Shown in pieces: positions 39,262-51,015 of a DNA stretch of 64,000 nt. Origin of the DNA: Syncephalis plumigaleata. Its lineage: Eukaryota > Zoopagomycota > Zoopagomycetes > Zoopagales > Piptocephalidaceae. The position numbers were made by a program, and so were the translations under genes. The stretch is from positions 558,001 through 622,000 of the forward strand of contig JAIXMF010000013.1 in NCBI GenBank assembly GCA_025201365.1. The letters run 5' to 3'. The notes below the pieces were generated by a model, which had not been told where the DNA came from, made no database searches, and saw only the letters and a list, made by a program, of their open reading frames with translations. Every line of letters starts with the position of its first letter. Position 1 is the stretch's first letter.

Positions 39262-39645
39262 TTAGAGAAGGCGGTAGGTGAAAGTCAAAGCGGCGGCGGA
39301 ACCAGCCAAGAGACCGGTGAAGCGGTCGACGACAACGCTGGCAGCAGCGTTAGTAGTCTTGGAAGCATCCTTGGAAGCATCCTTTGAAGCGTCCTTTGAG
39401 GCGTCCTTGGAGTCCTTGGAGGCATCCTTAGTGTCCTTGGAGGCGTCCTTACCACCGGCAGCTGGGGTGGCACCGGCAGCGGGTGAGCCAGAGGCTGAAC
39501 CAGAGGCAGAGCCGGAAGCAGAGCCGGAAGCAGCACCGGAGGCAGCTGGGGTGGCGGCTGGGGTGGCAGCTGGTGAAGCTGGGCTGGACTGAGCAGCGGC
39601 TACGGCGGCGAAAGCAAGAATAGCGAAAGCGATGGTGGCGCGCAT
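39262..39645 (-). CDS. Small GPI-type protein with KDAS repeats
   Basis: The product is 127 residues: signal peptide MRATIAFAILAFAAVAAAQ, then SSPASPAATPAATPAAS, an (SG/SA)n segment GSASGSASGSASGS, a 12-base-repeat segment of about eight KDASKDTK/KDASKDSK units, and a C-terminal hydrophobic tail (VDRFTGLLAGSAAALTFTYRLL). The body up to the repeats resembles the plus-strand gene at 50.6 kb (SPASESPA and GSASGSAS), so the two are probably paralogues. The KDAS block alternates plus and minus charges and would be extended in the wall. The GC content is higher than in neighbours because of Ala, Gly and Pro codons. A TATTTAAA box is 134 bases upstream of the ATG. Confidence 0.75.
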   Translation of the reverse strand: MRATIAFAILAFAAVAAAQSSPASPAATPAATPAASGAASGSASGSASGSASGSPAAGATPAAGGKDASKDTKDASKDSKDASKDASKDASKDASKTTNAAASVVVDRFTGLLAGSAAALTFTYRLL

Positions 39646-39778
39646 GTTGATATAGGGTTTCAGACGTAGAGACTGGGTGTTAATACTAATAAGTAGAGCG
39701 GGTAGTAAGCTAATAGAGAATAGTAATCTTGGTGACGATGATAGTACTGAGCAGTGGGATGGTCCGAGTCAAGTGACG

Positions 39779-39786
39779 TTTAAATA
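39779..39786 (-). promoter_or_regulatory. TATA-like box of the KDAS-repeat gene
   Basis: On the minus strand it reads TATTTAAA and lies 134-141 bases before the ATG, close to the spacing seen for three other GPI-type genes. Confidence 0.5.
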
Positions 39787-40232
39787 GTGATGGCGAGGCT
39801 AATGAAGGGGGCGAGTGGCGGTGATGGCGGTGGTGGCGGTGGTGGTGGTGGTGGTGTGATAGAGGGAAGGGGAGGCGTGCGACAATGATGTCGGCGGCGC
39901 GGCAATTACAGTGGCATTGAAGGAGGAAGCGAGCGAAACAGTAGAGCAAAGGCAGACAACAACCAAATGTGCTGGGTGGGGCAGACAGAAGGAGGCTGCG
40001 GGAGCGAATCACCGCTCGACATTATTGACGAATCAACGAGTAGACGAAACAATCAAATCAAATCAAATCAATGAAAGAATGAACAAATAAGGAAGGAAGG
40101 GAGGGAGGGAGGTGCGAATGAGGCAGTAAATTTAGCTCCCTCAGGAGAGACTGATAGATAGACATAATGAGAATGGGAAATAGATAGACAGATAGAGCAA
40201 CTAGACAGACAAAGGGTGAGCACGCAAGCGAG

Positions 40233-40281
40233 GCACACACACACACAGAGAGAGAGAGAGAATGAGTGAGTGAGTGAGTGA
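40233..40281. repeat. Compound CA / GA / GAGT microsatellite
   Basis: A (CA)n run passes directly into (GA)n and then (GAGT)n. It is noncoding. Confidence 0.85.
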
Positions 40282-42048
40282 AAGAGGGAGTGTGAGAGGT
40301 AGAAACAGAAACAGGAAAAGGCGAGACATTGATGATTGTGGTTCGTGGTACGCGAGAACCTGCCTTCCAAACCTGCAAGTAGTGTGGCACGTTGTCGGGC
40401 AACCATTGGTCATATGAGGACGGGACCACATCATGGCACTACAGATATAGAGAAAGGTAGAGACATGATATAGTAGACGGAGAATTGCCAATGAAGCCAT
40501 TCATTCACATATAGACACTGACCCATCTATCTGCTCACATCCTCTGCCAACGTGTCGCCTTATGATGCCAGGCCACACAGAGAGAGAGAGATAAAGAGAG
40601 ATACAATAGCGTAAATACGCTATGCGTTATGGGTGTACACCACATTGTTCACATTCATAGGAGAGAGACACACACACACCCACCCACCCACACTGACAAA
40701 CATGTTATACGCATACACAGCATCACACACGCCTGCTTGTATTGGTGTGACGAACCGGTTTACCGCATTTCAGTCGCAGCTGCCAATGAACGAGTGAGCT
40801 ACTAGAACAAGCAAACGAGACACCAACACGAAACATGCTGCTACAACTGCTACTACTATGTCTACTATGTCTACTAATGATAATGACGATAATGACGACG
40901 ACAATGATGATAATGATGATGATAATGATGATGCTATGATGGTAAGCGGTGACGATCACTCATTCATTGATGACACCTTCATTATCATGCCATTAGTATC
41001 ATCATTAGTGGCATCATTACTGTGGCATCACACGTATACATCCATATCGATATGCCATGTAAGGATTACTACTACTACCATTACTGCCATCGTAATTGAT
41101 TAATTACTAGCTCATCAAGAGTTGCCTACTAATTGTATACATTCGCACAATATGTAACAATTTGTTTCAAAAGCAAACACATAACATATAGATCTATTTT
41201 ATTTATTATTATTATTATTCGGCTATTTTAACATTGAACAAACGTGATTACAATAAAGAGAGGGTAAGTGGGCATTAATGATGGCTTCATGATCTGATAC
41301 AACAATAGTCGCAATAGACATCAGATGACATTGTATGTGGAAGAGATGCGAGTGACAGGACCGGCATGGAAGGGAGAGCGGGGCAAGGTGGGCGGCATCA
41401 CAATGTCGGAAGTCTGCATAATCGCAGTCACAACTGAACTAGAATCATCATTGATTACTGGTTGAGTATAATACTACGTGAACACACCAATCTCGTTTCA
41501 GTATGCTAGAAGACAACCCGTCTAATTATTGGTTAATTCAGCCAGTTTCATACTACATAGGATAGTAAACTGTGCTAGTAATGGTAATATTGCATTAGTA
41601 GTTGTAGTAAGTTAAGCATGTTCCACTCATTCTACCTTTAGTAAGTGATAATAGGTTACACCGTTCTCCTCCTCGCTCTCCTCTCGCTCTCCTTTCTCGC
41701 TTTCTTACTCGCTCCATTTCTCTCCTCATGCATGTACTACGCATGCATTCATTCTACATACATCCTTAGTTGAACAGCACATGTGTAATCTACGAATGAC
41801 TAACTAGCTAGCAAGTTGACTATACCACGTTTATGGTGTCTCGTAACTATGCTACTGTTGAGCCCGTGCATAGAGAATAAACAATTGCGTGGCTTATCTC
41901 CACTTTGACTTCTTTCTTTCTTTCTTCTTCCTCCCTCACACAGAGCATAGGCGAGATAAGGCGCTTTATAATGGAGGGTTATCACTTACGCATATACACA
42001 AATGACAATGACGTGTGCACAATGGCCACGTTGCATATCCCGAGTTAA

Positions 42049-42384
42049 ATGGCTATTACCGCCATTGTCTTCTATTGTCTGTGTGTGCTCATTCTGGCAT
42101 ATGTTACCCTGTATCCTATGTTTTATCGGGAAAAGCCTTCATGCTACACGTGCTGCCTAGTAATTAGCTTGCCTAGACTTGTGCCAACTCGCTTGTGTAT
42201 TCGTCTTTATTCAATGAATATTCCATTGATATTGGCCTTGCACAATGAGTCCATTAGTTACCATAGAGTAGAAACTAGATTCGGTATACATGTTACAATC
42301 AATACATGTCTAAATATAACATTATTGATAGGCATACAATGTAGAATACAACTGTATAACAGTATAGTAGCATTGTTAAGCTAA
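42049..42384 (+). CDS. Possible small membrane protein (doubtful)
   Basis: A 111-codon frame starts MAITAIVFYCLCVLILAYV, which would be a signal anchor, and later has a second hydrophobic stretch (LNITLLIGIQ). No family is recognised and base use is not clearly coding. It may be a chance open frame in a gene-poor region. Confidence 0.2.
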   Translation: MAITAIVFYCLCVLILAYVTLYPMFYREKPSCYTCCLVISLPRLVPTRLCIRLYSMNIPLILALHNESISYHRVETRFGIHVTINTCLNITLLIGIQCRIQLYNSIVALLS

Positions 42385-42580
42385 TTCATCAATCTCAACG
42401 TACTTTAAACAAACTTCACCGCATATTTAGCAGTCAAATAGCATAAGCAAGAATAGTATAATACTTGATTGACCTGATTATTATTAGAGTTGCTCTACTT
42501 GACTCTCGGTACAATCATTCAATGATTGTTGTAAAGTACATCAACTGATCAACCTCTTTATTTTCTTAACCATTACGAGT

Positions 42581-44335
42581 TCAAGACAAGCCCAGTCGAG
42601 CTGCTTTGAATCGAGACACTCGCTTTGGTGGTGCATCCTCCGTTGTTTCCGTGCTATTAGATGTGCCTTCTTGTTCTTGTTTCGATTGTTCCACCGGCAA
42701 TGTCTATTTATTACAATGTAGAATGATGAATATCGCGTGATGATTAGTATAAGAGCATCGTGCTTACCTTTTCATTGTTGAACAATGTAGCAGGACTCTC
42801 TGTAACCCCGTCTGTTAAAGGTGATTTAGATACTGCAATCATTTGATTACGACGACGATGATACTCGGACTGAATCTAGTTGCATGTTATATATATATTC
42901 GATATTAAGCCTTATGATTAATGAACAATTCACTTACCTCGCGGAAATGTAACTTTTCCTCTTCTTCTTCGGATTTACAGATGTCATAGGACGTTCTTGT
43001 ACTTGCTGAGCTACCACAGCAGATGTGGATGTCTTCTTATTGGGCACTACATCCGTGGTTGTCTTTGTTGTCGCTGTCGATGGCTTGTCTGTCACTTTGA
43101 ATTCGGTAGATGGCATCATGATGTCTTGTGTGAATTGTTCATAATTGTCAGATGTTGGTAGAACAATGGGTGCCCGCAATGGTGTGGGCGGTCTATGCTC
43201 GGGTGATACGGTACCTGGTGCAAAATGAACCTGTTTTTTGTTCTTTAACGTGGACGCAGCAATCGATATTGGTTTAGCTTCATCCGCGTTAATGCCCGTC
43301 TCGCTTGTATCATGATCATCGGGAATCTCTTCAATTAGCGGTCTAGGCTTGTCGTTCACTTGGAATGGCGCTAAATCCTTAGGAGGACTAGAATCCAACG
43401 ATTGTCCTTGATCGCTTGCATCGACCTCTTCCTCCTCCCGCTTAATCTCCTCTTCCTCCTCCTCCTTTAGCTCCTCCTCCAGCTGACGAAGATACGCGAA
43501 AAATCGTTCGTTTTCTTCTTGTTCATCCACCGTATTATCCGATGATTTAGCTACACGTATATATAATAGAATAAATGCAATTATTGATCATTTAATAAGC
43601 ATTGCCCACACACACCATGACGAATAATCAATTAACTTACGCGATGGTGTCTTCTTACTTGCTGATATAGTGGCTGGTACTTGCTTCTCCTCATCCGAGT
43701 GATATTCCTCTCGAATCTCCACCACAGGCTGACCTTCTTCATTCAAAGGATAGCCTGTAAGATCGCCTAGACCGTTCGATAACTGCAAACGTGTCTGTAA
43801 ATCGGTGGATTGTCGAGTGGCCTCGTTCAATTGTTGTTGCACCACTACAAACGTGGATTTAGCATGTCATGATTGCAATCGCACTAAACATCAACCACTT
43901 ACTTTCTATACGACGATCTATGATCTCTACGGCTTGCGCGGCCGATCGTTCCACGAACCAGTTCTCTCCTAGCAACACCATCAACTCGTTTGTCTTGACC
44001 AGTTTGCCCGGAAAGAAAGCCAATGGCCCTACAGGCACCTATACGCGTATACTCGTTGTTAACCGATCCATCACTCGTATCCGTTCATTGTCTACGAGTG
44101 GTCCTTCTTTACTCGCTCGCTTGTCCGTTTCACTTACCATAATCTGATGAGACGTCTCATCGGGTAGTCGTTCCAGACCTTCACGCAATTGTTCATAATC
44201 TGCTTCATACTCACGCCATTGCTGAACTTTCGACTGTATCTCCTGTAGGGAATCATTCAGTTTCTCGCGATAGAACGCTAGACTATCCGCGTTCACTTGC
44301 GTCGTCTTTTCTGGACGTGTCTCTTGACTGGCCAT
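42581..44335 (-). CDS. URI1: URI1/Bud27-type unconventional prefoldin
   Basis: URI is a prefoldin-like scaffold that helps RNA polymerase assembly (RPB5 binding) and TOR-linked signalling. The N-terminal prefoldin fold is seen as SKVQQWREYEADYEQLREGL, LPDETSHQIM, and after an intron VPVGPLAFFPGKLVKTNE with LLGENWFVERSAAQAVEII. Animal URI reads IMVPFGPFAFMPGKLVHTNE and LLGDNWFAKCSAKQAV. An acidic middle (EEELKEEEEEEIKREEEE) follows, and the end PPKRVSRFKAARLGLS matches the conserved URI C terminus KRVSKFKAARL. Phase-0 splicing to EIQSEYHRRRNQM needs a frame change near 42980. The start is MASQETRPEK. The gene is divergent from the C2 protein. Confidence 0.9.
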
Positions 44336-44924
44336 TTTCTTACTATCGTGTCGTAATAATAACAATAAAAATAATGACAGGTATCTATTATGAGAAAATA
44401 AAAAAAACAAATTGCGTTGATGCATTTCACAACAACCATAACCATAACAATAATAAACCCGTGCGTTCTATTAATATACACAACTATTTTACCACATCAT
44501 TATCCATCTATAAATGTCGTAGAATGGTACAAGTGTAAGTCAAGCATTGTAGCTGCAATGGCGTTTCCAATATGCAAGCGGCTCAAGTCAGTCCAAGTTA
44601 ATACTACTACTTAATAGATAGACTTGTTATATTCGATACATTGAAAGAGCGTTGTCGTCTGTGTGGTCGCAAGTTACATCGATTACCCCTGAATAGACTT
44701 GATCTGCTCGGACTGTTTCCCTTATCCGCAGCTACTGTGCGTTCTAAACTTGTAGTGATACTATTTAAAGGTGCATGATCGTCAAACCCTGTCGCCGCTT
44801 TCTTTCTCTCTTTACACTTTCGTTGCTTTATTCCTTGCATTGCCACCACTACCGAGTATTTAAACAACTCACCAGTAAAGTATACTTTTATTGCTTTCCC
44901 GCTGACTTTGACAGTCTCCACAGC
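44336..44924. other. Divergent intergenic region
   Basis: About 590 bases lie between URI and the C2-protein gene. They hold AT-rich DNA, a CAACCATAACCATAACAAT repeat (about 44431-44452) and, near the C2 gene, pyrimidine-rich DNA (CTTTCTTTCTCTCTTTAC). No gene is seen. Confidence 0.4.
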
Positions 44925-45583
44925 ATGGTTTCTATTCGTCTTCACATTATTAACGCAAACAACTTGGCCGCCAAAGACGCTGACGGTTTATCCGATCCAG
45001 TATGTAAAAGAAAAAGAAAGAAAGCAATAGTGTTTAGTTTAGTAGTTGGCACAACATCACAGGAAGCTAATGGTCATATTTTGATGATGATTCAATAGTA
45101 TGTAGTCATCCGATTTGGTAGCACTAAATGTCAATCGAAAACCGTTAAAAAATCGCTGAATCCCGTTTGGAACGAGATATTCGAGTAGTAGACATACTGT
45201 GTACTATAATTGATGCTAATCCAGCGCACTCACTACTTTATAGTCTACCGATTAAACCTGGTCGTATGACACCGGCGATTAACATTACCCTTTGGGATAA
45301 AGACACCATTGGACGTGATTATATGGGAGAAATTAGCATTCCGTTGCAACACTTGTTTACGCGTAACTGTCCAAGTGCCACTCATGAGGATGGACTCCCG
45401 TTGGATTTCGATGATGCACGCAATCAGCCAGTATGGTACAACATCTACAGTAGTAAGGAGGAACCAGTCAGTGGTGCCATCTGCATCAAAGCTGGTCTAA
45501 CTGATGAGGGCCGTCCGCATAGCGATGAAGAATGGCGATACTTGTGGCAGAACACTTGCACAGAAGCCAACAAAAACAAATAG
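44925..45583 (+). CDS. Stand-alone C2-domain protein
   Basis: Three exons (44925-44999, 45099-45184, 45244-45583) give 166 residues with no frame break. The C2 fold begins MVSIRLHIINANNLAAKDAD, with the first calcium loop KDADGLSDPYVVIRFG, then KTVKKSLNPVWNEIFDLPI, then ITLWDKDTIGRDYMGEI as the third loop. The aspartates needed for calcium-dependent phospholipid binding (D in KDAD, D in SDPY, the WDKD pair, GRD) are present. Homologous C2 domains occur at the start of PSD2-type phosphatidylserine decarboxylases, whose tail also reads WYNIYS-like and GxIxIKxGL; here no catalytic domain follows. Role: probably membrane docking. Confidence 0.82.
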
Positions 45584-45735
45584 ACCACTAGCTAATGATA
45601 CTTGCTCATTCAAGCATAATCTTATACACATATAGGCACACATATATATGTCTACAGATACGTTCAATTCAGTGATGTTAGTTAGAATAATCGATTAAAC
45701 ATTATATTTCAACTCATTTATTAGTCTAATAATGT

Positions 45736-47781
45736 TCATGATATGATATTACTATCAAATAATGACTGTATAAGCGTATATTTATCACGATCCCATGGAC
45801 AAAAGACGCTAGATTCTTGTAGTCGAATAGCACAGTCGCCACATAAACGATGATTACACGGACGGATAACTAGTAATAGTAATGGTAATGGTAAATGTTA
45901 TATTAGATCGCTTGTACTTGATGAATGATCGCACTTACTATGAGTGTCTTTATTGGCATAACAAAGCTGACATTCCGCAAGTTGAACATGGCTATCGTCG
46001 TTGTCATCTCCTACGAGTGTCTTTGACGTTGATAGATATTTTTGTTTCATTTCATTTAGTGTATTAAGATACGCTTGATAAGCATCTCGAATGGTGTTAT
46101 CTCGTATTTGTTGTGCCTGTTGGATTTCTTGTCTGTACAGATGTTAGCCTAATACTTTATAGATCGTTACTATTCCACTAGCATACCTTAAACATGAATT
46201 CATTTGTTCAACTTCCTTTTCTACTTTCTGTGCCACTGTCATGGCCAGTGGAATCCAATCCTCGTTTGATAGACTAGCTTCAGAAGATGATACTGTCATG
46301 GTATTGGCTGTATTAAGGACATCTGATTGTGAATCTTGTGTAGACGGTAAGGCTGTTGCTATTGGTGTATGCTGATTATTTCGTTGCTGCTCAAGTGAAT
46401 ACGCTAGTCGTGACTGTATTTGTTCAAGTATTTTGTATACAATACCACTATCACTACGATTGCTTGAACCATTATTGTTACATTGTTTCTCTAATGATGA
46501 TGATGATGATGATACGCAGTAAATTAGCTTTCATAGTTCTATAATGTCGTCATTCGATTTAAACCTACCGTTAAGAAATGCAAACTGAATAAACTGACTA
46601 TCATCATAAGTAATTAATAGTAATACCGGTTCATCAGGTATACATTTCACGCGAACATCCGATAGTCGTAAAAAGGTAAACACCAACGATTTATACGCTG
46701 TATATCCCATTACAGATAAATGTGCAAGAGATTCAGTATTCGACGGATTAGATGAATCATCGTTGCATGAAGATTCAACGAGCATTTGACCTTGCCATAA
46801 AACACCATCCTCTATGAGGGATAATCGACCCGATCCAATGATAAGCTAGACGAGTATCGTCAATACAGAATAATAAACACAAATGGACTAATTACCGAGT
46901 TATGACACAATAGAACTGGCTCGTTGAAATCTATACTATTAGTGGATATCGTGTAATGTTCTGATAAAGTTGGCGATGTTTCATTGCTTGCACAAGCATC
47001 TATTAGTCGACGAGCCGCCTCCAATGCTAATTCCCTTTGTGACTTGGCCATTTCCTCGCCCAGTTTCTTTAATGATTGTTGCTAATAATTAATATCATTA
47101 CATAAGCAATACTAGGCAGTGACGACGTATAGCATATACAATTACCATATCTTCGTCCGTAATGCATTCCTCTCTAAATAGACCAAGTCCAAATACATCA
47201 TTGGCTTCATGCGAGTAATCATGCTCGTCGAATATCATGCTAAACTCAATGGTACTTGTATTATGATCATCCAATTGCGTTGTATTTGTCGAATCGACAT
47301 GTGATGCGCCATTACTTCGTATAGCAGATGTTGAAGCCATAGATAGCTGCTTGTTTTGTTGTAGTTTTACATTGTCAACATCAGTACGTGCACGCTTAGA
47401 TGGACATTTATCTAGATTATTCTGTAATTGACTAGTCGTATCATTAGTCGCTACCGCCTCGCTATTATATTCAGGTGATTCCGTTTGACTGTTGCCCGAC
47501 AAAGTTAAACGCGTCGAATAATGGCGTTTCCTAGTTCCTACAGGACTGGCATGTTCCGTTTGCAGATCTCGAGTCAGTCTAGTCAAGCCGTCTATGTTCT
47601 GAACGGAATCAGTTGTATCCTTCGCTGTTTCTAACGCGTCGCTGTCACTATTTTCTTGTTCGAAATTAACGTCAAGATCAAGATTAAGCGGCGAACTCGG
47701 TTCGTACAAGTAAAGTGGTCGTGTCAGTGTCATGATGCGTGGATACAGAAATAAAAAGGGGTTCTTCCAACCAATTGGCAT
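45736..47781 (-). CDS. RING-finger protein with Asp as last zinc ligand
   Basis: At least five exons. The N-terminal third is disordered (TLTRPLYLYEPSSPLNLDLD, then SKRARTD). Next come a helix (KSQRELALEAARRLIDAC) and a probable beta-rich domain (LSVMGYTAYKSLVFTFLRLS, then EPVLLLITYDDSQFIQFAFL, which is PH- or Rtt106-like in feel but unproven). A coiled coil (QEIQQAQQIRDNTIRDAYQ) precedes a C-terminal RING: CQLC, then RPCNHRLCGDC, then VFCPWDRDK. The last ligand is Asp (CPWD), as in RBX1 (CPLD), so zinc binding should hold. It is likely a ubiquitin ligase; the substrate is unknown. The final RING exon runs to TGA at 45736. Confidence 0.65.
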
Positions 47782-48023
47782 TGTTATCCTTCAACTTTTG
47801 TTCTTGTCAATAAATAGTATTGCGTATTAGTTAGCCTCACGGTCGTTGTCATTATGTGGTATGTAATCCCCATTAGCTGATACTTTATTCTTTGTTTAGC
47901 ATTCACCCATGTTATTTACCACAATGCGAATGTCATTAAGGCCGCATCAAACAATGCTCTGCATAAGTAGAATTTACCTTGCACTGAGAATGTACCTGTC
48001 AAATAATAGTAATGGCGCTAATG

Positions 48024-48092
48024 AATGCGCAGGATTATTTATTAATAAGAACAAAAGTTAACGGCTAACAGTGTTAATCGGCTGGAGAACAC
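48024..48092 (-). repeat. Dispersed repeat, copy 1 (3' of TRIM-like gene)
   Basis: Read on the minus strand: CCAGCCGATTAACACTGTTA, then GCCGTTAACTTTTG and TTATTAATAAATAATC. It shares the CCA...TTARCAxTGTTAGCCxTTA core and TTATTAATAAATA with copies near 53.4, 56.3 and 57.6 kb. It starts about 65 bases after the TRIM-like stop codon, so it could be in its 3' UTR. Confidence 0.7.
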
Positions 48093-48156
48093 TGTACTTA
48101 GCGAGTTGTTATAGACAAGAATAAATGTGATTTATTTCATTCGCTACTAGTGTTAC

Positions 48157-49589
48157 CTATAAAAATCGTTGCTTTTTACTTGTTGGCACGTCTGTGTATG
48201 TGTATGTGATAATATCGTGTGTGGATAGATTACAATTAGCTAGATTCCAGTGTCGCAGCAATGATTTTCCATGTAGTTGGAAGTCTATATTCCTTGCCGG
48301 TGTCTGTTTCCTATTATTGACATGTGTGTCGAGATCAGCGATCAATGTGTTCACCGGTAGATGTAAAGATATAGTCTCGCCAGCATGACTGTTTGCCTCT
48401 TGTAGTGTTATTTCACCGAGGCGCAAGAAGACACGTTTGATTCGTCATGAGTGGCACGCCATTGCGGTTGATTATGCTTCGATACTGGCTGCCGTGTATT
48501 CCGTAGTTCGCCATCTGATACTGTCGCTGACACGGTAGTGGATGCACCAATTGACTGAATAAATGATAACGCATTTTGTATAGCTATTTGGTAGGATGGC
48601 ATAGTTGTCTGTACAGTTTGCGCGTATTTATACCATGCCTCAAGGGATGGCATTAGATTATTCCAGCTATCCAGCAATTGCTGGCCTCGTTCAAGTAGTG
48701 CCTCTGTAGATAGTCTACCGGCTACCATTTGATGCTCCAATTCCTCCGCTACCTGTTGTTGTTCGAGTAGTTGCTGCACAATACTCTTCCGTTCGCTGTC
48801 ATTCCCATTGACTGTGGCCATTTGAACATCTAATAAATGCTCCATATTCTTACCTACCAATTGAGTATCCATATCCAATTGTTGTAATAGCTCGTTACGA
48901 CGATTGCGTAAACATGCTTCCAACGGTCGAATGCTTCATTAATGGTGTTGCGTGTGATTCTCGTTTCTCGATGCTTGTCAAACGACAGCTAATCCATTCC
49001 TCTGTCTCGGTAATGGCCGCTTTTGCTTGTCGACTACCATGCTTGATTCTCGCTTGCATTTCCTCGGCTGCCTCACGAATAGGCAGTACACGGCAATTCC
49101 ATTCGATTTGCAGTCGATACAATGGAATTTACCATGAGTTAAACAGTAATGATTCAATGGCATGTTATTATCCACCGGACATAGTCGTAATTGTCCGGTT
49201 GCCTCTAGAACACGAGCGGCCACGTAGTTGATGGGCAAGCGTTGCGCAGCCCCTTCATCGGTTGTCGTGACAAGTGGCTGCGAACACTTTAGTGGACATC
49301 GAATAGAGATAAGCGTATGCTCCGTGTTGTTATCATCACCAGCATTATTATTAACATGATCATTACTGGTGGCGGATGCTCTTATCAATTGTTGTATACA
49401 ACTAGCGCAGAATGTATGTTGACAAGGAAGTGTACGTGGATCACACAATTGATCCAGACAAATGTTGCAGCTCAATGCAGACTGCAACTCGGTAAGTACG
49501 TTGTCCTGACTTGTTCGTTGGCTACGCAGCACACGCTGTCTACTTGATGCCGTCAACGACAAGTCTGTAACTCCATTGGGTTTGCTCAT
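48157..49589 (-). CDS. TRIM-like protein: RING, B-box-like, coiled coil, ubiquitin-like tail
   Basis: The N terminus has MSKPNGVTDLSLTA, then a RING: CNICLDQL, then PCQHTFCASC, then RCPLKC. A B-box-like Cys/His cluster (LCPVDNNMPLNHYC, then GKFHCIDC) is next, then a long coiled coil (REAAEEMQARIKHGSRQAKA, NEAFDRWKACLRNRRNELLQ, EELEHQMVAGRLSTEALLER), and a C-terminal exon whose end (NIDFQLHGKSLLRHWNLAN, CNLSTHDIITYTYTD) has the LxGKxLxxxxTLxxxxIxxxDxI pattern of a ubiquitin-like fold. The RING-B-box-coil order is that of animal TRIM E3 ligases; a ubiquitin-like tail would be unusual. Frame changes are needed near 49095, near 48930 (NEAFDRWK) and near 48430. The start is ATG at 49589. Confidence 0.75.
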
Positions 49590-50586
49590 AGTTTAACAGT
49601 AACTTTTTGTGGTTGTTGTTGCAAAGACGACAAACACTTGGGGAAAAAATGTAAAAAAGAATTCCACCAACAAGGAAAGAATACCATTTCAAAGAAGAAC
49701 AATGATACATATAAAAGCAGGAACAGTTGATAACATGGCCTTTGAACATGATTGACATTTGTAGTTCCATCCTACTTACCTACCTATCTACCTATCTTTC
49801 TATCTATCAATTAGTCAATCTACTAAATTTCTACCATCATATATCATCATATCTATTTAATAATAACAACAACCGTATTACACTACTGATCGTAGAATCT
49901 CATTTATTGTAAAGGGGAAAAGGGTAGATCGCTAATACATGTCCTGTTATCCTTGTACTACAGCACTATCCTACTGGATACAGAGCAGGGATAAACCAAT
50001 AACAAGATGCGTATGACGAGAAGGATTCAAGTTGCAATAAATCTACAATGCTGTTCCATTACAACACTAGATCCATAAATGGTCGTCGCTATCAATGGAA
50101 AGATAGTATGTTCGCGTGTAGCATCGTTTATGGATGGGATAGGCCATTGCAGCGTTAATCATTGCATACGACCAACATGCCGCGTATACTTGCATTGGGA
50201 TGTAGGCGAGTACACGCGTGTGTGGTCCAGTTGCATATCACCAATAGGCTTTGCCAGAAGTGGTGCAATTCCACGATAGATAGCATCCATGACAAGGATG
50301 CTCGCGTAGCGTATACTATCTCCATTGTTGACCATCATATGGTGCGTTCTCTCTCTCTCTGCTTCTCTCTGCTTCTCTTTGCTTTCTTTCTTGTTCTACG
50401 GTGATACAACGTGCTTCCTTCCTTTCTCTACTATGATTCTCTAGTATAAATACACCACGTAGAATCGACTAGAATTTCCCCATCTATTGCTCTACACAAC
50501 ACTTTCTGCTTCTTTGTAGTCCTATTCTCTGCTTTATACAGCTAGCATTATAACCTTATTACTATTATATAGTTGAAATAATCAAC
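49590..50586. other. Intergenic region between divergent genes
   Basis: About 1 kb. It holds TACCTACCTATC repeats (49780-49805) and, near the next gene, CTCTCTCTCTGCTTCTCTCTGC (50350-50390). A TATA box follows at 50445. The open frames at 50079-50404 show no protein features. Confidence 0.45.
50445..50452 (+). promoter_or_regulatory. TATA box
   Basis: TATAAATA lies 142 bases before the ATG of the Ser/Gly-rich GPI gene, followed by a pyrimidine-rich leader (CACTTTCTGCTTCTTTG). This is the strongest core promoter in the window by eye. Confidence 0.6.
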
Positions 50587-51015
50587 ATGCGTTTCTCCGT
50601 GTACACCGTCGCTATTGTTTTGGCTTTGTCGGCCGTATTGGTTAGCGCACAATCGCCAGCCTCGGAATCACCGGCAGTTGCCTCTCCAAGTGGCAGTGCT
50701 TCAGGCTCGGCATCAGCATCACCAAGTGGCACCAACACCGCATCCCCTTCAGGCACAGCTAGCGGTAGTGCCAGTGGCAGTGCTACACCCTCAGGTACCA
50801 ACACTAGCTCCGGTTCCTCGTCTGCCTCAGCATCCTCTGGCAGCTCATCCAGCTCAGCATCAAACAAGGCATCCAGCTCGTCGTCTGTTCCTCGTGCATC
50901 ACCAACTTCATCATCAGACCCTATCAGTATTAACGCAGGTACTACATTCAATTCCGATGTACCAGCTTTCGCTGTTGCATTGACTGGTATGGCTGCCGCT
51001 TTGATGTTGCAATAA
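50587..51015 (+). CDS. GPI-anchored Ser/Gly-rich cell-wall protein
   Basis: The product is 142 residues, intact in one frame. The signal peptide MRFSVYTVAIVLALSAVLVSA is cut before QSPASESPA. The body is imperfect SASGSAS / PSGTNTASPSGTASG repeats, nearly all Ser, Gly, Ala, Thr and Pro, suited to O-mannosylation. The C terminus (SDPISINAGTTFNSDVPAFA, then VALTGMAAALMLQ) is a clear GPI-attachment signal: small residues, spacer, hydrophobic end. It is a likely paralogue of the minus-strand gene at 39.3 kb and of the next gene. The strong TATA box, codon bias toward C-ending codons and low complexity suggest an abundant wall protein. Confidence 0.82.
   Translation: MRFSVYTVAIVLALSAVLVSAQSPASESPAVASPSGSASGSASASPSGTNTASPSGTASGSASGSATPSGTNTSSGSSSASASSGSSSSSASNKASSSSSVPRASPTSSSDPISINAGTTFNSDVPAFAVALTGMAAALMLQ

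Larger units (their letters stand above)
39787..42580. other. Long gene-poor stretch with many simple repeats
   Basis: About 2.8 kb has no convincing gene. It holds GGTGGC/GGT repeats (39825-39855), AATCA units (40051-40071), a compound CA/GA/GAGT run (40233-40281), CACACACCCACC (40670-40692), ATAATGAT/GACGAT units (40875-40930) and ATT units (41200-41218). Long open stretches on the minus strand at 40060-40500 follow from CT-rich composition. One open frame at 42049-42384 is listed separately with low confidence. Confidence 0.5.

Noticed and set aside
40058-40500. Overlapping minus-strand open frames upstream of the KDAS gene
   Set aside because: All are Leu-, Ser- and Cys-rich products of CT microsatellites, and three frames are open at once.
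46141-46170. Possible fifth copy of the dispersed repeat (ATGTTAGCCTAAT) in a RING-gene intron
   Set aside because: Only about 10 bases match the core and neither flank is kept.
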